This document shows, piece after piece, positions 10,273 to 18,461 of a stretch of 53,758 bases of DNA. The DNA lies in contig QPMI01000028.1 of the NCBI GenBank assembly GCA_004431415.1, positions 1 through 53,758 of the forward strand, read 5' to 3'. The notes beneath the pieces are model-generated. The model saw only the letters and a program-made list of their open reading frames with translations, was not told the DNA's origin and did no database searches. The position numbers and the translations under genes are program-made. The stretch's first letter is position 1. Each line of letters begins with the position of its first letter. Origin of the DNA: Cyanophora paradoxa (lineage: Eukaryota; Glaucocystophyceae; Cyanophorales; Cyanophoraceae).

Positions 10273-11670
10273 TTAGAGATTAATGCGGCGAATTCCGTCC
10301 TTATCGACAATAATGAACGAATGCATGAGAGCGCGAACGTTAACAGTAATTGTGCGATTAGCAGGAAGATACAGAGTAAGGAATGATGACGACGAGTTCG
10401 TAAGGTCAACATATCCAGATTGGGCAATGTTGCGAATCGCCTTCTCACCATCAACACAGAATGGAAGACCGGTAAGGACGTAACGGTTTGCTTCCTTGTC
10501 CATGTTTGAGCATTTGAAGGCATCGGCGATGAGTTCCGCTCCTTTGAGTAGCGGGATTGGCTCCGTGGAATACAGACGCTGTCCATTGATCTCACAAGTC
10601 ATCGTGATATCCTTCGCATTCGCAAGCGTTTTAAGGACGCTGTGAGAACCATTGGAAGTATCGACACCATCAGCATCGCGAACAGAGACAAGAAGAGCAT
10701 AAACCAGACCGGAGATTTGGCTAAGATTGATTCGGTTGGGTTGAGTGTTACCTTTTGCCTGAACACCGATTGCATCGACGAAACCGATATCGAGAGCGGG
10801 AATAGCCATCCCCGTGGTCTTAACCTTCTCAATAACAGTAGCAAATAGTTCATCTGAAACGTTAATAGCATGCATGTAGAGACGAGGAGACTTAATGGAG
10901 ATGTAATGGGTCATTGGAGGAACAGTTCCAGCAACTTCGAACCCAGTAATTTCACCAGTGGTGATGTTTTGACCAACATTAGCAAGTGTAACATTGGTAG
11001 CGCTTCCCAGTCCATCATCGGTGGATTTATCGGCAGCATCAGTAACAACTGGAAGAGAGCGACCACCATAAGAAGTTTCAAGGTATCCCTTGTTAGCTTC
11101 CTTAAACCACACAGTGATGACGGCTTCACCCGAGAGAGCGCCAAGTGGTAGGTAATGGTTCAACCACGGCACCGGAATCTCAACGAAGAAAGCGCCACCT
11201 TTACGGTTGGTTCCGTGAGCGGGAATACCATGGAGCATTCCCATAGAGCGCTTCTTTTTTGCCAGTTGATCTTCTGAATAGTAGACCAGTGGGAAAATCG
11301 CCAGGAAATCAGACGGCACGTGGTAGGTATACGAGCCATACGAGAATTCAAGACGCTCTACAAGCGCACCTACGGGGCGGGTGTAACCATTGCGCACCAG
11401 GTCGGTATCGCCTTCGAAAGCGGTTAGTTCGGGAAGATCGAAAGCGAGTTCGATTTTACCAACAAAGTTGTAGCGGGGAAGTTTGAAAGAAACGCGTTGA
11501 CCTACATTGTTTTCATAGGTTGTCGATGGACTAACAGTTACGAGAACGGGTTTCGTCTTCGATTCCAGACCAAGCATAAGCGAGTTATCGAGGAAGAACG
11601 CTTTGGCTTCCTCGGGCGTTGTTAGCGCCTCTTTCAGAGAAAGACGTTGAAGGGTCGAGGTAACATCCAT
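10273..11670 (-). CDS. Major capsid protein, double jelly-roll type
   Basis: A 465-residue intact protein. Its place between the packaging ATPase and a penton-like gene, its length, and beta-rich segments (FKLPRYNFVGKIELAF near residue 65, then EIPVPWLNHYLPLGALSGEA near 165) fit the double-jelly-roll capsid proteins of PLVs, virophages and nucleocytoviruses. The PWLN...LPLGAL stretch and following VITVWFKEA resemble the inter-barrel region of those proteins. The start ATG at 11670 follows an AT-rich leader with TATAGTAAAAG. The C-terminus (RALMHSFIIVDKDGIRRINL) is complete. Which PLV clade it belongs to needs a database comparison; the capsid call rests on context plus partial motif likeness. 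Confidence 0.85.
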   Translation of the reverse strand: MDVTSTLQRLSLKEALTTPEEAKAFFLDNSLMLGLESKTKPVLVTVSPSTTYENNVGQRVSFKLPRYNFVGKIELAFDLPELTAFEGDTDLVRNGYTRPVGALVERLEFSYGSYTYHVPSDFLAIFPLVYYSEDQLAKKKRSMGMLHGIPAHGTNRKGGAFFVEIPVPWLNHYLPLGALSGEAVITVWFKEANKGYLETSYGGRSLPVVTDAADKSTDDGLGSATNVTLANVGQNITTGEITGFEVAGTVPPMTHYISIKSPRLYMHAINVSDELFATVIEKVKTTGMAIPALDIGFVDAIGVQAKGNTQPNRINLSQISGLVYALLVSVRDADGVDTSNGSHSVLKTLANAKDITMTCEINGQRLYSTEPIPLLKGAELIADAFKCSNMDKEANRYVLTGLPFCVDGEKAIRNIAQSGYVDLTNSSSSFLTLYLPANRTITVNVRALMHSFIIVDKDGIRRINL

Positions 11671-11724
11671 TCTGTTTTGCTTTTACTATACAAAAATATA
11701 AAAATTCTGTGAATGATCCTTAAT

Positions 11725-12729
11725 TTACGCGAATCCAGCAATATTTGGATAGAAGGGGTGGGTCTCTCTCATTCTCATTTTGAAATACTCATAGATCGGA
11801 TCACCGGCAGGTTCATCACCATAGCGGATTTCGAAAGTCAGATGCACAGGTTGCCCCTCAAAATCAATTAATTCATTTTGAGCATTCACTACATCTACCG
11901 AAAGTTGCGATAGTGACATCTTTTTATTATAGTATTTATACAGCGGATTTGCTTCCGTCGAATTGTAAACAACGTGTTCCGCGAATTCTTTATCTTGAAC
12001 CGTGAGTTTATGGAAGTATCCAGTAAGGAGACCATCGGCACATTGAACGAGGTCACCCAGTTCTTTTACTCTCACGAAAAAGACGTTATCTTTACAGGTC
12101 TCAGTTGGGAATGTCGAGATAATACCATTTACATTTGCACCTGTGAAGACCGCATTTGTATCTGTTCCATAGGTCTGTGATTTGATGAACTTGTTTCCCC
12201 AGCGTCCAGCATCCATACCCAAGATTCGAGCGTGTCGTAGCGCTTTTTCGATTGCAGAAACAGAAGGATCTTTTGCATACGAGAAGCAAATATAGAATTC
12301 CATAGGAGCATAAAAGATAACTTTTTTTTGGGTTACATCCCAACCACAGCGAATTGCAGAAGGAGGCGAGAGATTCTCAAAACGGTTATTGATTCGGGCA
12401 ACGAGTTGTTGATGAGTATTGATTGGGGTTTTTAGACCTGCACCAGGTCTAATAGAACGCCAACTATCATATAGAATCTCAGGAGCATTTGCACCAGTGG
12501 ATGTGGATTTTTGGCTGAAATTGATAATAAATGCATCCTCCACTGTTACATCACCAGGTTCTGTCTCACCGCTAATGAGTGGGATGGAGTTATAGAATTC
12601 AGCGGAGACAAGGCGAACCGCTCTTACATTCTCATACGTCTTTGGAAGATCCGCAACAAACCGAGATGTTGGAGCATCCAGATTAGGTAGCGTTTTGAAG
12701 GAAGACACTTCAACGTATTCCACAGGCAT
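11725..12729 (-). CDS. Penton-like minor capsid protein 1
   Basis: An intact 334-residue protein starting MPVEYVEVSSFKTLPNLD. Near the C-terminus it has LSVDVVNAQNELIDFEG followed by a beta strand ending in TFEIRYGD, the pattern found in penton and minor capsid proteins of PLVs and virophages. It lies just upstream of the capsid gene in the same direction, separated by 54 bp of AT-rich leader. In such viruses the single-jelly-roll penton closes the five-fold vertices. It is transcribed divergently from the related gene at 12758-13660, and only 28 bp separate the two start codons. Confidence 0.78.
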   Translation of the reverse strand: MPVEYVEVSSFKTLPNLDAPTSRFVADLPKTYENVRAVRLVSAEFYNSIPLISGETEPGDVTVEDAFIINFSQKSTSTGANAPEILYDSWRSIRPGAGLKTPINTHQQLVARINNRFENLSPPSAIRCGWDVTQKKVIFYAPMEFYICFSYAKDPSVSAIEKALRHARILGMDAGRWGNKFIKSQTYGTDTNAVFTGANVNGIISTFPTETCKDNVFFVRVKELGDLVQCADGLLTGYFHKLTVQDKEFAEHVVYNSTEANPLYKYYNKKMSLSQLSVDVVNAQNELIDFEGQPVHLTFEIRYGDEPAGDPIYEYFKMRMRETHPFYPNIAGFA

Positions 12730-12757
12730 CTTCTTTTATCTATAACCATATAATAAA
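12730..12757. promoter_or_regulatory. Bidirectional viral promoter gap (28 bp)
   Basis: The 28 bp between two opposed start codons is nearly pure A/T and contains TATAATAAA towards the plus-strand gene and TATAGATAAAAG towards the minus-strand gene. Both penton-like genes must be driven from this gap or from within each other's coding start. Confidence 0.5.
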
Positions 12758-13660
12758 ATGATTCGGCTTGTCAATGTCGATAGTAGAGATCGATTAGATG
12801 GACAGAAAGAAAACGCTTACAAGGTTTCACTAACCACACCAATAACCAGACCGCGACAGTGTCGTATCTTGTATGCTGAGATTCCCAACAGCATCTATAA
12901 TTCGATTGGAACCGATTATATTATAGTTCGTTATAACATTGGTGGTTTCATCCTTAACCAGCAAGTATTTCCATTACCGAGTGGTTACATAAACCAAGGA
13001 CACTTTGGAGTTACTCAACCATATAATTACGGTTTAAACTACGAAGTTCTTGAAAATACATTCTTTAAGATATACTACAATCCGACAACATACAAGTTAG
13101 AATTTTATAGCAGCGTTCCATTCGAAATAGCAGCGTCAAACAATAGAATCGCCAAACTACTTGGTCTTGCTTCAACATTATTGTTAAGCCAGCAACACAA
13201 TTTAGAAGATAACAGGTCTGTATTCGCTCCTGAGAATTTCTTATCGTATGCAGGAAGACCAATAACACCTGATCACCCACAATGGGGAATTACGTTTGAA
13301 GGTGTAGATCCAGTGCCGTTGCAACACAAAGCAACAAGTCCAAAGATGGCGGATATGAACGCTGAGCAATACTTGTATATGCACATCAAAGAACTCTCTT
13401 CTTTTGCATCCAACCACAATATAGTCCCGAAATCGCAACCGCAGAATCAAGGCGCGATCTTGCGATTACAATTGAGTCAGGACATCGGGAAGTATGTTTA
13501 CCATAGCGGAGAGCATGGTGAATACATAAAAATAACAGACAAAAACCTTGTTATTCGTGAATTAACAGTTGAATTTCGTGATTATTTTGGTGATCTTGTA
13601 GATATGAATGGTATCGATAATTCGTTTCAGTTGGAGTTTGTAGCTATTGGAAACGATTAG
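12758..13660 (+). CDS. Penton-like minor capsid protein 2
   Basis: An intact 300-residue protein and the only plus-strand gene of the element. The N-terminus MIRLVNVDSRDRLDG matches the (I/V)N(I/V)DSRDR start common in PLV penton-like proteins. The C-terminal LTVEFRDYFGDLVDMNG followed by FQLEFVAI mirrors LSVDVVNAQNELIDFEG in the neighbouring gene, so the two look like diverged paralogues. Its stop overlaps the convergent gene at 13644-14261 by 17 bp. A role as penton or capsid-associated protein is inferred from the motif and position. Confidence 0.75.
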   Translation: MIRLVNVDSRDRLDGQKENAYKVSLTTPITRPRQCRILYAEIPNSIYNSIGTDYIIVRYNIGGFILNQQVFPLPSGYINQGHFGVTQPYNYGLNYEVLENTFFKIYYNPTTYKLEFYSSVPFEIAASNNRIAKLLGLASTLLLSQQHNLEDNRSVFAPENFLSYAGRPITPDHPQWGITFEGVDPVPLQHKATSPKMADMNAEQYLYMHIKELSSFASNHNIVPKSQPQNQGAILRLQLSQDIGKYVYHSGEHGEYIKITDKNLVIRELTVEFRDYFGDLVDMNGIDNSFQLEFVAIGND

Positions 13661-14261
13661 CTATTGGGATATATGGTTTGAAGATATCAGCGACAACACC
13701 ATTCTGATCCTCTGTATACCATCTGTTGTTTTCGCGAACCCAACGAGCGCCATTTTGTTTAAGGTATTTACGTAGAGTCGCTCGGTTCACAATCTTCCAT
13801 CCATGCTCTTCAAACTTAGCATGATAAGCACGAAGATCTCTTGGAATGTGGAAATAGTAACGTTCACGATGTTCTTCTTGTCCATAGCATATCCCAATTG
13901 CATTAATTACGTCATCGTGAGTCTTTGTAGTGTTGAAAAGAAGATCATGAAAATTAACAACAACGATGAAATCAAGTTCAGCATTACGCACTTCATTAAG
14001 ATGGCTAAACTTACCATGATCATTATAATTCACATGATTATAGAAGAACCGATCATCGCGAGTTCTCGCACAAATCCGATCCGAATTTCTCCGAAAATAA
14101 CCAAAACAAACCATTTGATCCATTCCAGGATAAGAGTATGTTCCAATCTTTCGATGCAAAACCTCAATAGTTTCAGCAAGATCAAGAATATCCTTCACAC
14201 CAAATCGCATTTCAGCAATCGGAACCGAGAAGATCGGCTCACCTTCGAAGAGATACGCCAT
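13644..14261 (-). CDS. Unknown viral protein, 205 aa
   Basis: An intact 205-residue frame starting MAYLFEGEPIFSVPIAEMRFG. It is rich in aromatic and charged residues, with a C-terminal part (YYFHIPRDLRAYHAKFEEHGW and KYLKQNGARWVREN) that looks like a small mixed alpha/beta domain. No signal peptide or membrane helix is apparent. It converges on the second penton-like gene with 17 bp overlap and is the last gene before the right-hand repeats. A plus-strand frame of 221 codons overlaps it, but the minus frame has the more protein-like composition. Function unknown. Confidence 0.6.
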   Translation of the reverse strand: MAYLFEGEPIFSVPIAEMRFGVKDILDLAETIEVLHRKIGTYSYPGMDQMVCFGYFRRNSDRICARTRDDRFFYNHVNYNDHGKFSHLNEVRNAELDFIVVVNFHDLLFNTTKTHDDVINAIGICYGQEEHRERYYFHIPRDLRAYHAKFEEHGWKIVNRATLRKYLKQNGARWVRENNRWYTEDQNGVVADIFKPYIPIANRFQ

Positions 14262-14518
14262 GACACTGAATTACGTCTGAGAAAATCTTTTACCCGGTTT
14301 ACTCTATACTATCGCTTCTTCCTTAAATCATTTTGGGTTGCCCACGAGCATCATTTTTTTGAAAGTAAGACCTCCGTAATATCTAAATTGATAGATGAGA
14401 GAATAACAGAGATCTTTTCAGGGTTGGAGAAAGCGGAGAAGCAGATAGCAGCGCGATTTCCGAGTTAATCACACTGAGATTTTGAAGAAATATAACATGT
14501 CTTATTGAATATCGTCAG

Positions 14519-14610
14519 GTGTAACAGGTGTAACAGGTAAATCCCAAACTTCGCTCCTAGGGAGGCCAAAAACCCAAAACTTTGGGATTTACCTGTTACA
14601 CCTGTTACAC
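14519..14610. repeat. Iteron hairpin copy 2 (perfect 30-bp arms)
   Basis: The arms 14519-14548 and 14581-14610 are exact reverse complements (30 bp) around a 32-nt loop. Each arm carries GTGTAACAGGTGTAACAGG. The left 47 bp (14519-14565) are the exact reverse complement of 5324-5370, 9 kb away. A further half-iteron block with CTTGGGATTCACCTGTTACA follows at 14611-14630. The stretch 14262-14518 before it shows no convincing gene. Confidence 0.9.
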
Positions 14611-14683
14611 CTTGGGATTCACCTGTTACATCTATCAAACAAAGCATTAATATATTCGATTCCTTACATTGATTATAGTGTCA

Positions 14684-14793
14684 TGTAACAGGTGTAACAG
14701 GTGTTTCCCAAACTTTCCTCATAGGAGATGAAAAATCCAAAACTTTGGGATTTACCTGTTACACCCGTTACACCTTGGGATTCACCTGTTACA
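14684..14793. repeat. Iteron hairpin copy 3
   Basis: The arms are 14684-14713 and 14744-14773, imperfect but clearly the same family as copies 1 and 2, with two TGTAACAGG-type units on each side. The extra block CTTGGGATTCACCTGTTACA recurs right after the hairpin, as after copy 2, so the hairpin plus this tail forms the repeated unit. Confidence 0.85.
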
Positions 14794-14801
14794 CATTGAT
14801 T

Positions 14802-15100
14802 ATCGACTGTTTAATTGGACATGTTACACTTGAAACACAATTTTGATACAGTAAAAAACAGAATCCAATCTTATCGATTGTTTAATTGGACATAATGCAA
14901 CTCTGGGGTCATTTTTGATACAGTAGAAATTTAACAGGAATCTTATCGATTGTTTAATTGGACGTAATGCAACTCTGGGGTCATTTTTGTTTCCCGAAAT
15001 CTCATCGATTGTTTAATTGGACATAATGCAACTCTGGGGTCATTTTTGTTTCCCGCAATCTCATCGATTGTTTAATTGGACATAATGCAACTCTGTGTGA
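14802..15100. repeat. Tandem repeat array, ATCGATTGTTTAATTGGAC units
   Basis: Five units begin at 14802, 14873, 14945, 15004 and 15063, giving spacings of 71, 72, 59 and 59 bp. Each starts ATCGAYTGTTTAATTGGAC, and the last four continue with a conserved ATAATGCAACTCTG or GTAATGCAACTCTG segment. The array lies between the iteron hairpins and the terminal fold-back. The sequence 15101-15226 is AT-rich with no gene seen. Confidence 0.88.
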
Positions 15101-15226
15101 ATTTTTGCGTTTTACGATAGAATGGGCGGTGGACTACTTCAATCGTGATTATATCACAAAAATTATGTTCCTTCAATCGAGATTATATCGAATTTGCTTA
15201 TTAATCGCGTTTATTGCGTTAAAATC

Positions 15227-15520
15227 ACACATAGAGAAACGCGGCGTTTAAACCGGAGGCAAGATCTAATTAAGATCCAGTTATATTATTCGGAAACTTA
15301 TACAAATTCACGATTGATTTAAGTAAGACAAATCGAAATTAAGATAAATTTACCATAGAACATCAATAAATTATAAATGAAATACACAAAAATCAAAATA
15401 TTTTAATAATTCGATAGATTTCACACAGATTATCGATTGATTGATATAAAATATACGAGAGATATAAACAAGATCAATTAAGATAAGCCGAGGGTTTAAA
15501 CGCCGCGTTTCTCTATGTGT
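15227..15520. repeat. Fold-back element with perfect 28-bp arms at the virus/host junction
   Basis: The arms 15227-15254 and 15493-15520 (core AAACGCGGCGTTTAAACC) are exact reverse complements. Complementarity continues imperfectly for about 30 bp inwards. The 238-bp centre is strongly AT-rich. Base composition jumps to GC-rich immediately to the right. No clear target duplication flanks it, so it may be a viral terminal structure or a MITE sitting at the boundary. Confidence 0.8.
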
Positions 15521-17114
15521 CCTAGGCATATCTGACAGACAACCCCGCGCAGGTGGAACTCGACACTGCGCCGGATTTCGAACCGCGAAAGCCGGAGCAT
15601 GCCGTCTCACACTGAGATCGCCCAACGCCTCCGGAAGACGAGGGAGCGAGCAGCCATGCGCGCGTCGCGATCTCGATCGGCCACAAGCAGCGGCAGCGAT
15701 CGGGCCGCAGCACCGAAGCCAGGCGACGCCAACGCGCATGCTTCGCGATCGACGTCCACGTCGGAGTCGCCATCTAGTACTAGCGCTAGCGTTGCACATG
15801 CATATGCATATGCGCAGCGCCATACCCAGAATCCGAACCCATGGCCAGAACGCATATCTCCAATTGCAAACGGGTATCTCAACGTCCCGCAGTCGTCGTG
15901 GACCGGAACGGAGCCGGCCTTCGAAGCGAACGCAGCATGCGCGGCCGCCAGCGCCGTACGCGTTAACCTTGGCGCTGACACGAAGAACGTACATGTGCCC
16001 CATCCACTTCCCGGCTCTCAACCAGCGCTAGCGCTGTTCAGCGGTTCTGCCGAGGCCGGCAGCTTGCCGTTGACTGCTTTGTCCACTACCCCTTGGTTTT
16101 CCTTCTATCCCTTCTATAGATAGCTCTCGATTCGATTTCTGGTGCCACATTATAATATAATTATAATTAATGATATGAATAGTAACTTGGTATTCTCACA
16201 AGCTGGCTATGGTCCGCCACCCTGGGCTCCCGAGACTGTCCCGAAGCCTTCCAAGGCCCGAGAACAAGGATCCGGCCTTGGGGGATCCGGGCCCCCAAGG
16301 ATCCCGGAGTCGTGGGGATCCGGAGTGCACGTGACTGTCCCCCCGGCCGGTTCTCTGCCGCACTAGCGTTAGTTCGTGTACGCGGTGTCTAGTGCACGTG
16401 ACTGTCCGGTATCGATGGTCGAAGAACGCTACCTGTACGAGCAAATTCGATTCATGATCAATTGCAACCCAGTTGGATGCATATGAGATGCTTCCTGCGG
16501 CTGAAAAGCTCCCTACACTCACGAGTCTTGTCCGGATCCACCGCGGTACCGGTACCGGCACGCGTACGGCCGCACCGTCATCATGGCATCGCGGTCATGC
16601 ACTGCAGCTGGTGAACGCATGCTTATAAGACTGAGAACTGGTTGCACTTAATGTAGATGAAGACTGAGACTTCCGGACCGTCGGGCTCGACCGGCCGCGG
16701 CATGCGCACCACGTGCACGTGCGTTCTGCAGCCGCAGGCCGCCGGCCGGCGCCCGGCGCGCGGCCGGGCCGCTCTGCAGCTGGGGCTTTCCCTCCTGCTT
16801 GTGAATATTAATCACTGCTCATTTGCATGCTGGGAGTCTTTTATTGTGAACAGCAGCGGGTACATTGATGCGACAGCTGTAGAAACGAAATTGCGATTGC
16901 GCGAGTGTGCATGTGTACATGCATGCCTACCATCGTGAGAGTACTCGTCTAACAGATCTAGATTACATTATGTGTAAACGAAATCGAAAGTAAATCTATA
17001 GTGCTACCTTCAGTACATTCAATTAATAGCTGAATTTACTACTCACGTGTGCACGCGTACGTGCGTAAATGTGCACAGGAAACTGGGAACTTAATTGATG
17101 CGCCGCTGGTTTCA
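15521..17114. other. GC-rich host flank downstream of gene 1, no supported gene
   Basis: Long frames exist on both strands (plus 15599-16123, minus 15607-15981) in a segment biased in base composition. None has a recognisable domain or splice context. Palindromic GGATCC-rich sequence is seen near 16260-16325. This is probably the 3' flank of the minus-strand gene that ends at 17115. Confidence 0.5.
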
Positions 17115-18461
17115 TCACATGCGGACGGTGCGCTCGTACAGCGATGCAGAGGCGGCCTCCGGCTTCATGTCGGAGTACCTGTAGCGGAGGAGGGGCGAGG
17201 CCTCGCCGGCCATGCCGCCGGGGAAGACGGGCACCACCGCGAACTCGTTGGGGCCGTCGGCGTCACGCGCGATGCCCGAGACCTCGAGCGAGGTCTGCGA
17301 GCCCGGCACCGTGTCGACCACCTTGCCGTTCTGCATGACCTGGTAGGACGCCGGCGGGCCCGAGAGAGGGTGGTTCCACGCGAGGGTGCCGGAGGTGCCG
17401 CCGAACAAGCCCGTGGAGACGTTCGTGACGCGGAGGTTGGACGGCGCGTTGCGCGAGGCGGCAGCCACCGGCGGGCTCATGCCAGCCTGGCCTTGGGGCC
17501 CGAGAGCGCGGACGAGGATGAGGGCGCCAGCACCGGCACCCGCGAAGGCGGCCGACGAGAGGGCGATGGACGTCGCGTTCGGGGGCGCGCTGCCGAGCAT
17601 GCGCCCCGGTGCGCCGTCGGGCCCAGCGGACCAAATCTGGTTATGCATACATACTTAGAACATCATGTTGAAAGGCAGAGCGTTTAAATAAAAATCTCGC
17701 GAGTGCGGACCTCGTACTTCGCGACGGCGGAGCCAGATCCGGCAGAGTCTGCGTCCGGCCGGTCCCAAGCAACGACGGTGGATCCGGGGTTGCTCGGGGA
17801 CGGGTACGCTTGCACGTTCCGCGGAACGAACGCGGGGTTGCCGCTGCCAGCACCGGCGCCGTTGGCCGCCACCGGCGGGCTGCTGCCAGCCTGGCCCTGG
17901 CGCCCGACGGCGCGGACGAAGAGGAGTGCACCAGCGCCGGCGCCCGCGACGGCAGCCGACGAGAGGGCAATGGAGGTCGCGTTCGGCGGCGCGCTGCCGA
18001 GCATCTGCCCCGGCATGCCGTCGGGCCCAGCAGACCAAATCTGATGAGACAGATTCAGGACATCACGTCGCGATCGGGCTGAATACTATGCGCATGCAGT
18101 CGCGAGCTGGAGTGCGAACCTCGTACTTTGCGACGGCGGATCCGGAGCCAGATCCGGCAGAGGCCGCCTCCGGCTTGTCCCATGCCACGACGGTCGATCC
18201 AGGGTTGTTCGGCGACGGGTACGCTTGTACGTTGCGCGGCATGAAGGCGGGGTTGCCGCTGCCAGCCCCAGCGCCGGCCCCGTTGGCCGCCACCGGCGGG
18301 CTCATGCCAGCCTGGCCCTGGGGCCCGACGGCGCGGACGAGGATGAGGGCGCCAGCGCCGGCGCCCGCGAAGGCGGCCGACGAGAGGGCGATGGACGTCG
18401 CATCCGGCGGCGCGCTGCCGAGCATCTGCCCCGGCGTGCCGTCGGGTCCAACAGACCAAAT
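17115..18461 (-). other. Gene 1: tandemly duplicated FN3 exons
   Basis: Three exons can be bounded: 18120-18461, 17711-18040 and 17115-17636. Each starts at CAG|ATTTGGTC (IWSAGPDG) and the first two end at KYE|GT. Each carries the second half of one FN3 domain (ATSIALSS...VRAVGPQGQAG) and the first half of the next (PRNVQAYPS...STVVAWD). The last exon ends with a different complete FN3 domain (APSNLRVTNVS...LAWNHP) and the stop codon. The exons are clear tandem copies, so the array grew by exon duplication with introns inside the domains in phase 0. Confidence 0.8.

Noticed and set aside
10212-10595. N-terminal extension of the packaging ATPase frame
   Set aside because: It overlaps the capsid gene in another frame, and the ATG at 10211 gives the normal family length.
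13803-14468. Plus-strand frame of 221 codons overlapping the last viral gene
   Set aside because: The minus-strand frame has a more protein-like composition and ends in a neat 17-bp convergent overlap with the penton-like gene.
14465-14647. Minus-strand frame of 60 codons
   Set aside because: It is only the translation of the iteron hairpin repeats.
14519-15100. CRISPR array
   Set aside because: The repeats are hairpin iterons and tandem units without unique spacers of constant length, and the element is eukaryotic-viral with no cas genes.
15599-16123. Plus-strand frame of 174 codons (and a minus-strand frame at 15607-15981) in the host flank
   Set aside because: Both strands are open in the same stretch, composition is low complexity, and no domain, leader or splice context supports either.
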